Positions 8,361-18,094 are shown, counted from the first letter of the stretch. The stretch: DNA of 25,152 nucleotides from Paramacrobiotus richtersi (GCA_034698045.1 JAQGAU010000657.1:1-25152); one strand, 5' to 3'. Translations and numbers: made by a program. Notes: a model not told the origin generated them from the letters alone.

Positions 8361-8982
8361 GGCTCGTAAACTGCTTATTTCTCTTCTAATGCCAAGAGCC
8401 ATGGTAGCAATTTGTTCGGCCTGCTTAGTGCCATTCCGCACTGGTACTCCGCTGATAATCTTTTTTCAACCAGAAGGTCATGTAAGCTATGTCGCATAAA
8501 AAAGGCAGAAGCACTCTTACCAGATAAGCGTAGTATACTGTTTCCACTTTGTAGACATCGTACATGGATACAACGGCATCGCATGTGCTGTACAATCTAT
8601 TCAATAATTCCACTGTTTCTAGTTATTGCACTCTCGCATTCTTCGATAGCACTTTAGCATTGCTTACTTAACCGTTTTGATTTTTAAAGGAATATTATCA
8701 CGAGCATTGCACAATCTCACTGCATAAATTCGAACAATGACAATTCGTTTTAATATCCAGTCATGCGTGAATAGATGACACAATCATTATTGTTCTTAAT
8801 TTCATAACATCGCACTTTATGTTATATTTATTGTGGAACTGTACAGTGTCATGTCATTAGCTGTGTACGCGTAATTTGGCAGAAGACGGGCTAACATTGC
8901 CACTGACCGTTGCCGTTCTTCCATAAACTCTTTCATTTTCATTTCCACTTCATGTTCCAATCCAGCAGCATTTTGTTCCATA
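8361..8982 (-). pseudogene. Receptor guanylyl cyclase relic (linker plus catalytic domain)
   Basis: Three minus-strand pieces are in the right order. Piece A (8982-8874) reads MEQNAAGLEHEVEMKMKEFM, then EERQRSVAMLARLLPN, which is the coiled-coil linker before the catalytic domain. Piece B (8613-8521) reads ELLNRLYSTCDAVVSMYDVY, then KVETVYYAYL, followed by a GTAAGA donor. After a 61-base intron, piece C (8459 to about 8361) reads IISGVPVRNGTKQAEQIATM, then ALGIRR. Joining B and C restores K-V-E-T-x-x-x-A-Y-L-x-x-S-G-V-P-V-R-N-G in phase. The family makes cGMP from GTP at the cell membrane. The invariant GDAY is YYAY, so the metal-binding Asp is gone. Between A and B the FSDIVGFT exon is not intact; LCSEIVQCS near 8701-8727 may be its remnant. 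The kinase-homology and receptor parts are not found. Confidence 0.8.
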
Positions 8983-9172
8983 CTGTATCAAAGACCTATA
9001 ACTAATGGTTTCCTAAATTCATTTTTATGCTGTAATATAGCAGCAGGTTTGACCGCTTAATTAGGTAATAAACTACATTTTCCCCAGCTCTGCCGACCAC
9101 TCTGGCAATGCTTGTTTTGATTTTACAATAAGAACTGGTTTTGCGTCTAAGACTTTTTTGCGAATATTGGGA

Positions 9173-9542
9173 ATGACTGACCCCAGACATCGTTTGCCTC
9201 TCGTCAACCGCCAAAGTTTGCCGCGAGACTCCAAAGGCCGGGTGCTGAAAGAGGAACAGTTGAGGTCCGAGACTACTAGACAGAAGTGTGATTAGACAGA
9301 TTACTAGAGTCTAAATGTCCGGAACGACTTCGGAAACGGTCTATCATCCCCTGTAGAACGGCGTAAGCGGTCAGCGAGTCCTGATATGCGACGAAAGCGT
9401 CCTGAAACTCCCGAGTTAAAACGTAAGGGGTCTGAGACTCCGGTAAAGCGTCGAAAGCGCCTCACGGGAGCGTCAGGATGACAAATGTCGAAGCCGATCC
9501 AGATCCAGGGGACAGTGTCGACGAGAGCGATCGCGTACCTGA
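9173..9542 (+). pseudogene. Decayed Arg/Ser-rich (RS-type) protein gene
   Basis: Starting at an ATG at 9173, frame 2 reads DSKGRVLKEEQLRSETTRQK, meets TAGs at 9293 and 9305, then continues into four 10-residue repeats SPVERRKRSA, SPDMRRKRPE, TPELKRKGSE and TPVKRRKRLT, ending TGA at 9481. A fifth unit, CPERLRKRSI, precedes them one base out of frame, and an RS stretch, KCRSRSRSRGQCRRERSRT, follows in frame 0 and ends TGA at 9542. Such basic, S/T-P-rich and RS-rich sequences are typical of splicing-related proteins phosphorylated by SR or cyclin-dependent kinases. The parent gene is not identified. Two frame changes and several stops mean it is dead. Confidence 0.6.
9316..9466 (+). repeat. Five tandem units of a 30-base coding repeat
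   Basis: Units start at 9316, 9347, 9377, 9407 and 9437. There is one extra base between the first and second, and the rest are exactly 30 apart. The consensus peptide is [S/T]-P-x-x-[K/R]-R-K-[R/G]-x-x. Weaker traces (GAGACTCCAAAGG, TCCGAGACTACTAGACAG) lie upstream to about 9220. Confidence 0.65.
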
Positions 9543-10328
9543 ACATAACACGGTCTAGTTGCTTTTACCGCGTTGTATGTGTATTGGGCGGTTTCAAACA
9601 ACTGGGGTTTTTCTGAATTTGTATTCCTCATGCATTATAACTGGGAATGAATGTTCTGTTTGTTGCCATTGTAATTGCTGGAGGAACTGTGCAAGGTCTT
9701 TTTCTCTGGCGTTTCCTGGATCTTTTTATTTGGATGAGAATTCTCATACTTCAGCCACTTAGCGCACCATGTTTTCGGGTAACATTCATTTAAACCTATT
9801 TCAGGAATGTTTATCATGCACTGCGGAATTTATACAATAGGCTCAAGAAACGTGCAGAATCCAGACAGAGTAAAACGCTCGTAAACACTCTTGATACGTT
9901 GAAAGTAAATTAAATTGAGCTTTGTGCATGGACAGGGCACGATGGTGTAGCGTAGACCTTTACTGCAGTTCAGTCATGTACACACATTCTTTGGCGACGA
10001 AATACCGTAGCTCATGAAACTATAAAACCGCAACACAGGTATCCGAACTCAAACTATCAAAATGGAACACAAATCGTAGTATACATGGTCAAACTAATAA
10101 TGTTGCAATCGTAAGACAATAAAAAACTACGACAAAAACGCCACACAAGAATCCGCCAATTATGAAATTAAAACTTTACATTAAAATCAAAAGTTAAGCA
10201 AAATCATTACATCCGACACAAATGCAGACAACACATTAAATTAAAGACGATAAAAAGGTTATCTTTAGGCTAAAATCGTAAAACACAATGAAATCCGTAA
10301 TTAAGACTAGACACGTACATTCCACCTG
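9543..10328. other. A-rich intergenic stretch
   Basis: I find no recognised gene. From about 9990 to 10320 the plus strand is strongly A-over-T and C-over-G, with many A runs, as if it were a transcribed but untranslated region read from the minus strand. A 48-codon hydrophobic frame at 9647-9793 starts MNVLFVAIVIAGGTVQG, which looks like a signal peptide, but it has no continuation I can support. Confidence 0.35.
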
Positions 10329-10526
10329 TCAGACTTCATCCCGGAACGCCTGCCGTTCACCTTTCTCCAGCAAAGAATTATAAGCTTTTCACAGAAGTGA
10401 ATATCCCAAGAGACGTTTCTCATACCCTGACCACTGTTCAATCGGACCGCGAAGTGAGCCGCGACGTTCATTGGTCAACTTGATCAGACTTGGAAATGAT
10501 AGAAAAGACTCAAAAATGAAAACATA
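10329..10526 (-). pseudogene. Broken open frame of unknown family
   Basis: A single minus-strand frame reads SLIKLTNERRGSLRGPIEQW, then GYEKRLLGYSLL, a TGA at 10391-10389, then KAYNSLLEKGERQAFRDEV and a second TGA at 10331-10329. The two halves have the same charged helical character and about half of third positions are G or C. I take it for one coding segment interrupted by a nonsense change rather than two chance frames. No family is recognised. It lies downstream of, and on the same strand as, the ankyrin/SR-tail gene and could be a further exon of it. Confidence 0.3.
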
Positions 10527-10708
10527 TCAGTATTAAATCTGCTTAGTACGTATAAAATAAAGCAGAAAACTAGTTTTTAGCAATCAGCAAAGCGCAAATA
10601 TCCTGAAAATGGAGATTGTGTACGTCCCTTTCCTAACTGCAGGTTGAAATTTGAATGGTCGATCAGTTACCTCGGCGGAAGTCCAAATCGGTTAGGGCGA
10701 GAAAGATG

Positions 10709-10779
10709 TCACACGGCGACGCTGGCGCATAGCATCGTTGCATCGCTGTGCTTGCTGTTGAAGGACTGGCCTCGTGAGC
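10709..10779 (-). CDS. Candidate last exon of the Ser/Arg-tail gene
   Basis: This follows a GTTTTTTAG acceptor. Joined in phase 1 to the exon ending at 11062, it continues the Ser/Arg stretch as RSRGQSFNSKHSDATMLCAS and ends VAV TGA. Third positions are mostly G or C (about 16 of 20). An alternative reading in another frame is open to a GTAACT donor at 10670 (peptide containing SPCDIFLALTDLDFRR), so the exon could instead be internal. I favour the first because it preserves both the frame and the character of the upstream exon. Confidence 0.4.
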
Positions 10780-11061
10780 CTAAAAAACAGTACAGCAAAC
10801 AGAAGTCATCATACATTCATAAAAATAAAGATGGTACATGTTAACTGCACCAGTGCAATCTTCCATCCTAATGCCGTATAACAAAGATTAACTAAACGCC
10901 AAAAATCACTCGTACCACAATGAATACTGAAAAACATCTCCACTTTACGCAGACTAGTTGTGTACCGAAAAAGTTAAAGTAGCGGAAATAAACAATATCT
11001 CGGAAACTGTGGCGAACTCTGATTTGAGCATAAAGTTATTTCTGAAGTGACTTGTAATTAC

Positions 11062-11221
11062 GAGACGAGGAGGAACTGTGACGTGCACTTCGCGATCGGA
11101 ATTTACGCCGGCTTCCGGAAGTCCCTTCCTGTGCGACATAATTATTATACTGTACATCGTATCCCTCAGTTGGCACTCCGTATGGCAGAGTCAAAGGCGT
11201 GCGATGTTCGGGAGCGCTCAT
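11062..11221 (-). CDS. Exon with Tyr/Pro-rich then Ser/Arg-rich tail
   Basis: From ATG at 11221 the frame reads MSAPEHRTPLTLPYGVPTEG, then YDVQYNNYVAQEG, then SGSRRKFRSRSARHSSSSS, followed by a GTAATT donor after 11062. The frame is also open upstream for 15 codons (to CCG at about 11266) without a stop, so the ATG may not be the start; a GATAG acceptor near 11255 is possible. The tail looks like a disordered, phosphorylated segment. It is the next coding segment downstream of the ankyrin exon on the same strand, so both may belong to one ankyrin-plus-SR-tail protein. No close family is recognised. Confidence 0.45.
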
Positions 11222-11447
11222 GTAGCGACCAACATTCGTACATCGCGACGCGCTATCGAAATCAAACGGTTAAATTTCGTATTATAATTACATATCGCAC
11301 GCAACACATTCCGGAACTAAGGATTCTAAAATACATCAAAAACGTCACACCTGAAAAGGAGCTCGGATAAATCACGCTACAAACCGAGAAGCGAGAAAAA
11401 TAATTATGCCGATAAGTTATGATAACCCAGTTGTTACTGCAGCAGAT

Positions 11448-11649
11448 CTACCGGTTACTATAATTAAGGTATTTTCGCAGGAAGGCCAGTACACAGCGGG
11501 TTTCGTATGTTTTGGCATAATCCAGTGCGTTATAGCCATCCGTGCTTTTCAGCTACAGATCGCCGCCGTGCTGAAAAAGCAACCTGAGATTATCCGCTTT
11601 GTCGGCAATGGAAGCAACATAAGCGGGAGTAAAGTTCCGGGACACCGCC
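11448..11649 (-). pseudogene. Ankyrin-repeat exon with in-frame TAG
   Basis: After a CGCTTTTTTAG acceptor the minus-strand frame reads NFTPAYVASIADKADNLRLL, FQHGGDL, TAG, then LKSTDGYNALDYAKTYE and AFLRKYLNYS, ending TAG at 11450-11448. This is the ankyrin pattern TP-x-x-x-A-x-x-x-x-x-x-x-x-x-L-L-x-x-G-A-D-x-x-x-x-x-x-D-G-x-T-A-L-D-Y-A with correct spacing. The first TAG, at 11555-11553, replaces the residue after G-D-L in the loop between repeats, where Asn is usual. The rest of the frame is undamaged, so this looks like a single recent nonsense change. Ankyrin repeats bind partner proteins. The last residues may be followed by a GTAGAT or GTAACC donor leading to the exon at 11221. Confidence 0.65.
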
Positions 11650-11659
11650 CTAAAAAAGC

Positions 11660-12724
11660 GAATCACTGCACTTAAACTGATTCACTGTTATTATCGTGCA
11701 TAGTTTGCAAACGAAATAATTCCAACCGGGAAAGAAAAATTTCCTTTTTAACTATTTCATAACAGGTATGATATCATTTTTCACTCGATAATAAAATGCG
11801 CCAGTCTGTAAACAATAATGTGTAAAAGCACTACAGTAATTCGATCGCCGGAGAACATCACGATTCTAGCTGATATAAATAAAAAATGCACAATCAGGTT
11901 TTACCTGTGAACATGTACATATTTAATGGACTCTCTCATGATGAGTCACATCTGTTTAAACTTCGCGAGACAAGACGCACTTTGACAAGTCAAGCACACA
12001 GTTCATTTGAAGTTTTCAAGTCAGCAGTAAAATATGCGTCGAATCGCAGATAAGATAAACACGCTACTAGCCCTCTCGATCCAGTCGGGCTCACTCGGGC
12101 ACCCGAGTTAAACGTGTTGAACCTCATTTAACGCGCTGTCGGCACGGGCTTTGAGTTTTTGCCGCGCGCTTTATGAGTTGCCGCCGTGTGTGAGCAGACT
12201 GAAGCTGTAGCAGCTTTAACGTGCCCTCTCTCTACGACATAAACCATACGCAACGAGTACACAAAATGGAATGCGAACTAGCATTTGTAAACTGAATAGA
12301 TCAAAGTTAAAGTGTATATGATATATGTAAAATAGTTTTCCAGATGACTAGAACTTTACAGATATACAATTAATATTAGGACATGGAAAGTTGAAGTACA
12401 AAAAGTTCCGTCCAAACGATCATGACAGGTTTGACCTTAATATCAGTTACGCTTTAAAACTCGAAGTCTGACGCTAGATCGCTAAATGAATGGCTCCGGG
12501 GACGTTTTTCGGTTCTAAACGGTTTTTATTACTTAAACGGTTGAAGCATAAGTTGCAGCATAAGTATTTCGCCTTTCGCATATGCGTTAACAGGATTTCG
12601 CATAGGCATCGTCAGAATGCGGGGCATTTGTAAACCTAATCAGTGAACAGTAAAGCGTGCACATGTTGACAGATTATAAAACATTTCTGTCAACGATCGT
12701 CCGAACGTGTAACAAAATTTGCAG
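11660..12724. other. Intergenic stretch with a hairpin and a GC-rich patch
   Basis: No gene is recognised. A perfect hairpin lies at 12093-12108 (ACTCGGG, CA, CCCGAGT) at the start of a GC-richer patch to about 12240 that includes a near-repeat TTTGAGTTTTTGCCGCGC / TTTATGAGTTGCCGCCG. Bases 12530-12640 are rich in GCATAAG and CGCATA words. Confidence 0.4.
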
Positions 12725-12892
12725 ACTTCTGAAAAATGTAACGAAGTTTTCTTAGCCAAAATTTTCGACAGTGTTGATAGCGTCACATATGCACTGCTTG
12801 CTGCTACTGATAGCTCGAATAGCGAACGTTACAAACGTCCATCGGCGGCAGCATCAAGCATGCACTACGCTATAATGGGAGAACTTGCGCCG
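12725..12892 (+). CDS. Candidate internal exon, unknown family
   Basis: An AATTTGCAG acceptor and a GCGCCG/GTAAGA donor enclose exactly 56 open codons (TSEKCNEVFLAKIFDSVDSV at the start, MHYAIMGELAP at the end). Both ends are phase 0. Against it, third positions are only about 36% G/C, and an overlapping minus-strand frame of about 106 codons (12865-13185, with LQSLHNILLRKNRKKTV) competes. Possible following short exons at 13155-13182 and from 13257 cannot be confirmed. No homology is recognised. Confidence 0.2.
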
Positions 12893-12899
12893 GTAAGAA

Positions 12900-14360
12900 C
12901 GCTTTCATTTGGTTGCGCACAATTAATGGACTGAGATACCGCCGAAAAAGCTTTAATTCCCGTTTTGGCGCCATGAGCTTCTGTCTTGAATACACTGTAA
13001 TGCAGCATAACTTCGGCGAACGTTGGGCAAATGGTGGAAATCATGGTTATCGAAGAAAAGTGTAAGTTTGCAAAAAATGCAGCAGTAACGTTAACTGTTT
13101 TTTTACGGTTCTTCCGCAGCAGAATGTTATGCAGACTCTGTAATTCTGTTTCAGGAAACATTCCCAAACATTGCAGATACAGGTGATAACCATTTTAAAC
13201 CAGCATGGTTTCCAAGTTTTTGATTAAATTTTAAAGCATCCTCAATCCGTTTTCAGATATTGCCAAACAGTGCTCGGGGCCTGGCTCTGGTTTATTGTGA
13301 CAATTACCTGCATCTGCGTTAGCTGAATGGCGAGAATGTTACTAATTCCACCCTAACTTCAACCTTTTGTCGTCTTTGAGCTGCATACATCATTATCCAG
13401 TTCCGAAACCTCCTTGTTCCAGATTTTTAGTGCCGCATCTAAGATGATCCCGGTTTATTAAGGGTTAACAGTGTATAGCAGTATATGAACCACACTCTCC
13501 CTAATATACGCTTGTAGCGTTGTATGACCCGTTCTAGTCTCAGTGCATACGGCCGATACTGTTCTTTTTGTTACCTTCTCCATTAGTCTTCATTGCAGTT
13601 GCCTGCGCACATACCAAGGCTCAGCAGAAAACATTTCTTGGCGGGATAAATCATAATCACGTTAAAAACCCGTCTGCAAGGTTGCAGAGTGTAAGTTGGA
13701 CAACTAAAATGGGTATCATGTCCAATGTTCAATCCGAAAGTGCACACTGCCAGATACAGCATACGAGCGCACATTCCAGATCACCGTTGGCTCAAAGATG
13801 AGGAAGTGTGGATGGCAGTTTTAAAATTTCTCGCGTATTCATGACGGCTTACCAAAATGCGTGCTAGGCCGCTGTGTAAACCGTCAATCCAGGGTATAAT
13901 GAAACATGGTTCAAACATTCTTTATGCAGTTCATAGTATTGCAAAAGACAACAATTACCTCTGCAACTCTATTCGAGGGTTGAATAATATGTTCCGCTCG
14001 AACATTTGCAAGTGTTTCATTTGTTACAGAAAAAAACAGTTTAAACATGATCATTTCGCATAAAGGTTAGCATTTACACGTTGGCATGTCGCATAAGCTA
14101 CAGCATATATACGCATTAATTTTTACTTAAACGCTTTGCATAAACGTTTACACAATACACATAGGCATTGGCATAAATATTAGCAAAACCATTCGGCAAC
14201 ATCACTACCCACTTATGTTCCTTACCTTAAAAGATGTGTTCCGTCATGATGACATACCATCATAACGTCATGATGGCAATGCATTTGGAATCCGAGTACC
14301 GACCCGTGTACTCACATAGTTGCATCTGGTTATAAATGGCATCAAATCAGCAACTTTGCC
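12900..14360. other. Stretch without a recognised gene
   Basis: Scattered frames only. A hydrophobic one near 13520-13650 (TVLFVTFSISLHCSCLRTYQ) could be a membrane segment but lacks support. Bases 14050-14190 carry many GCATAA/GCATTT words separated by T-rich spacers, similar to 12530-12640. Confidence 0.35.
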
Positions 14361-14873
14361 ATGAGTATTAGTCACCGCTTGCAAAGATGCAAAACAGGTA
14401 GCATCGACCATATTCATTTTTGCAGCGGCCGCACAGAAACTATCACGTACTCCAAGAAATTTGGGAACTACATTCTTCAAATTGTCACAACCAAGTACAC
14501 CGTATTTACGACAAAACCCAGTTGGTCCGTACACAGCTTTCTGCAGGATCCCACAAGCATATCTCACTACAAAACCGGCAAATACGTCGATCGCATATTT
14601 CAGGCACGAAAGTGTTATCTGACCATTAACCAGCTGAATTCGCATCGAAGCGAAATGGACAACAGATGCAAGTGTGCACATGATACGGGAAAACTGTACT
14701 TCTTCTTCGTAATAAACAGGTGTCCCGAAAAAATGGCTGCCATGGGCGTGCCTATGGTTTCCGGACTTCTGTGGTTAGTGACCAGTAGACGACCGCGATT
14801 ATGGTCATTGTGTTCATTGTGGTTGACAACTTGGACTCCAGTGCATGCTTCACCGCTTTGGAATCTGCGTTGA
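14361..14873 (+). CDS. Longest open frame of the window, unknown product
   Basis: This is 170 codons from ATG, the longest frame here; fewer than one this long is expected by chance. The middle part, YILQIVTTKYTVFTTKPSWS and ISHYKTGKYVDRIFQARKCY, has about 56% G/C at third positions and a beta-strand-like pattern of alternating hydrophobic residues. A CATTTTTGCAG acceptor at 14427 and an AAACAG/GTGTCC donor near 14719 could define the real exon (about 14428-14719), with the Trp-rich end of the frame being shadow. A 137-codon minus frame at 14268-14681 overlaps but has about 35% third-position GC, so I prefer plus. No family is recognised. Confidence 0.35.
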   Translation: MSISHRLQRCKTGSIDHIHFCSGRTETITYSKKFGNYILQIVTTKYTVFTTKPSWSVHSFLQDPTSISHYKTGKYVDRIFQARKCYLTINQLNSHRSEMDNRCKCAHDTGKLYFFFVINRCPEKMAAMGVPMVSGLLWLVTSRRPRLWSLCSLWLTTWTPVHASPLWNLR

Positions 14874-14879
14874 ACATTC

Positions 14880-16664
14880 TGTCTAGGCACCGGAACGGAT
14901 AACCATTCTTTAGTGTTAACATGCATTTCTAGCATCACTTGTTAGGTAATACTGTGAGAGGAACTAAATTGATGGTTTCTGTGAAAGGCTAGCAATGGAT
15001 AGTGAGAATCCAGACAACAAATTGTCACACCGAAGTCTCATGTTGAGTGGCAGAGAATGCCTCGCCAACGAAATGTTTATGTTTATAACCTCTGTGTACT
15101 GAGATGAAGTGGTTGATTTTTCAGTAGCCGGTCTTTCCCTGCAGCAGAGCTTACTATACAGTGACAGCCGCTCATTTAGGACCTCAAGGGTGTGACAAAA
15201 CTGCGAACTGTGCTACCACAGGCTTTGTTCGACTACATGAGATGATCTGGAGTGCAAACGTGATAAATGGTTTGTCGGCCCGTATTTTCGCCCAAAACTG
15301 TTGATTATTATTATTATTATAGCAGATCCGTAAATCGTAAGGTTTCAAGTGGTTTTATTGCAGCTGTTGTTCAACTTCGATGGCGGTAGGGTTTTTGTTT
15401 CGTTTTGCGGTTTGATTTAGCAATTTTGGTTTCCTTTTTGCAGAGCGAAATGAGTTTTTATCATGGAACGGCTATTCACATTAAATTTAAACAAAGTAGA
15501 CCTCAGTCTTATCTGTCTGATTAATGAATCGATTCTGTTCAAAGCTAATCTTTGGAGACGGTATATGGCTGTAGAGTTATGGAGAAGAAGGCATTCTTTG
15601 ATTTATATATTTAAGTATACTCGTACATATGAAAATGAGATGAGAACCGCAAACTGATATTGTAAATACAGATCGTTTCAAGTTGACATATTTACAGGTA
15701 CTGCATGTTTTATAGTAACACGCCTGGTCAGATATTTCAGCGACCGGTCGTAAACTTCTCAACCTGCTCCAAACAAAACAGAATAAACCGTTTAGCACAT
15801 ATTTATCACGGACTAGCCATTGTGTTCTCCATACGGACGATGTAATATTTTCTCGCATTCTTATCAGCAAGCCATCTTTTGCAAAATCTGCACGCCCGAT
15901 TTCACGGTAGTGCACTTGGCTTTTGTAATTGCAATTCAGCGGTTATCGAATGATGAAGTTCAGATGAACGCCATATTTCCTTATGTAGCCCAGACTGAAT
16001 AGATCCGATGAGTATAACGAACTGCAGTAGTTTAACCGTAACCGGCGCTTTGCAAGTTCTTAGTTCAGTCGTAAAGCGTTCATTTTTACACCTGCCGATA
16101 ATAAGACCAGTTTTACTTTGTGTTCTGCTTGAATTTTTCTTAATCCTTGAGGTTTACTTTTCGAATAGGTTAAAGTTTTGATTACAAACGAACCGTTAAT
16201 AATCGTTTGGGCTTTGATGCAATGATCTACCCCCATTCTCGTCTGAATATCCCCATCGATATTGCATAGCCTTTTAAGGATTAACTAAACTAATAATGAC
16301 TCCACCGACTGTAAAAGGACACAACGAAACGGATATATGTAGTGGTGACAATCAACGGACGGGACGAAGCACAGCGGTGCGTGAATAATTAAAGAAGTTT
16401 AAGATACATGTATGAAACGCTTTCGATATGACTGTTTCTCTTATTGGACAGAATGAGATTTGTAGTGATCCGATTTATTAATGTGATACGGTAACTGAAT
16501 TACCGTAATTCCTAGTTACACAGTGTTCGGTTTCTTTTGCAGTTCCCACTACGTTTCCCGAAGTTGCTCTAAGCAATTTTTTTACGGACCCGTCTTTTAC
16601 TTACCGGCCTAAGAGCCATGTGCCGAAAAGGAGGATGTCGTAAGCTTTATATAGCTGTGCTGAA
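14880..16664. other. Stretch with weak exon candidates and a microsatellite
   Basis: A 58-codon plus frame at about 15127-15303 (with HLGPQGCDKTANCATTGFVR) has five cysteines but no codon bias. A short run after a CCTTTTTGCAG acceptor at 15443 (SEMSFYHGTAIHIKFKQSR) may be an exon. An (ATT)5 tract is at 15304-15320. Nothing is recognised in 15920-16660. Confidence 0.35.
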
Positions 16665-16799
16665 ATGTCAACGTTTGAGCCCGCGAAAAATTTCCAGCAG
16701 ATGCCCAAGCTCGAACTTGTAGGTGTGTTGCATATATTAAACGTGGCGCACAAAGATCCCGTAGCAGGCGGCCAGTTTGCCGAGCGACTGGTAAACTTC
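16665..16799 (+). CDS. Candidate first exon of an unknown gene
   Basis: From ATG, 45 codons read MSTFEPAKNFQQMPKLELVG, then VLHILNVAHKDPVAGGQFAE, then RLVNF, and end at a consensus GTGAGT donor (16800) in phase 0. Third positions are about 60% G/C, well above background and like the F-box exons. The helical pattern of KLELVGVLHILNVAHKD looks structured. It pairs in phase with the exon at 18095-18280, whose style is similar. I do not recognise the protein. This is one of the few coding segments in the window without a visible lesion. Confidence 0.42.
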
Positions 16800-17182
16800 G
16801 TGAGTCTCGTATATTTTATTCTAACAGACTTTAAATCGGCCTATTAAATATTTATATATAGTCGCACCCAGTATCAATATTTCATAACCTTGACCTTTTA
16901 TATACGGAAAATGATAGCACTGCGGCGCTTTTCAACGCACGCGTAATCGAAACCCTATCACAATCGCATAATTAGGTGAACGAAACAGTCTGAGTGTTTG
17001 GCACAGATTTCGAGGAATTTAACTGCCATTTGAATAGAAATACAAATCACACATACTCTGCATTTTTGTGTGGCAAAATCGATTATGAAAGTTTGCGAAA
17101 AGTCGAATCCTCGCGATTTCGCGTTTACCGCTTACACTGATTCTCTCTTGCTGTCTGTTCTGCTTAATTTTCATTGTTGCAG

Positions 17183-17221
17183 GGTATCGCATTTTATCTT
17201 GCAGTGGCTGGGACAACATCA
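17183..17221 (+). CDS. Possible 39-base middle exon
   Basis: A TTCATTGTTGCAG acceptor and a GTAGGG donor enclose 13 codons, GIAFYLAVAGTTS, in phase 0 at both ends, so it would fit between the flanking exons without changing frame. It is short, hydrophobic and has no third-position bias, so it may be a chance match in the intron. Confidence 0.15.
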
Positions 17222-18094
17222 GTAGGGGGCATAGGAAATCAGAATAAGCCGCATCCGATCCAAACCAGACTGTTGGAATACAGATAATAAAATAGAACGC
17301 TCCACTCCGTGCAAAACAAATTTGCGTACTTTTGCAATCTGAGGCAAAATGGTAACCTTAGGCAATAGGGATGTGGAAGATTCCTAGGATAAAAACATCT
17401 GTCGCTGTACTGGTATGCGCAGTTCAAGAAAACCGTGAAGTGATCTTTAATAAACTGGTCACAATAAGTACAACACGGCGCTTGTGTTTTCAGAATACCT
17501 ACTGGCCAAATCACTAATCAGTGATCATTCGCAATCATTCGGTGGAAAACTTTAAACCAAACACGCAGTGAAGTAGGTAATGTCCCTTCATATCAAAAGC
17601 TTTACTTAATTTTCTTGCGAAGTTTGTGTGACATTTTCTTCCCTTTTTATAGTTAAGAGTCTTCAGTTAAAAACTACCAACAGATCATGATCATTCTATA
17701 AAGGTAAAGGTGAACATGTTAAATTCTTTGTCAATGCACTTTTGGTGGCTTGGCGCCTTGACCACATGTTTCGGAGGATAAGCTCTATTAATCTGTTACT
17801 GTTTTCCATACGTTTCTTTAGAATATAGTTAGCCCGATTATGGACGTATTTAAATCATTTGCCTTAGCAAAAGATGGTTTCAAAGTCCCAGATATCGAAG
17901 CAAAACGCAAGTAGCGAAATCTGTAGCGTAGCTATACTTTCATACAGATAATGCTGCCTAAGGAAAAGAAAGAATCGTCCAGATTTACAGTCTAACCATC
18001 AAAACAAGTAGTCGTTTTTAAACAAAACTCCAGTGCACATTTGGGACTGTGTCGTAAGCTAGGAAACGTGTGTTCGGGTGCTCTTTTTTTGCAG

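Noticed and set aside
9304..9546. 80-codon minus-strand open frame over the 30-base repeats
   Set aside because: It is the shadow of the plus-strand RS-type sequence, whose peptide repeats and RS stretch make biological sense.
9647..9793. 48-codon frame starting like a signal peptide (MNVLFVAIVIAGG)
   Set aside because: T-rich DNA gives hydrophobic peptides easily, two other frames are open over the same bases, and no downstream exon follows.
14268..14681. 137-codon minus-strand frame with seven cysteines
   Set aside because: Third positions are AT-rich, as in the background, while the overlapping plus-strand frame is longer and shows coding bias. Kept only as the alternative to the plus call.
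15304..15320. (ATT)n tract as a finding
   Set aside because: An ordinary short microsatellite; no function implied.
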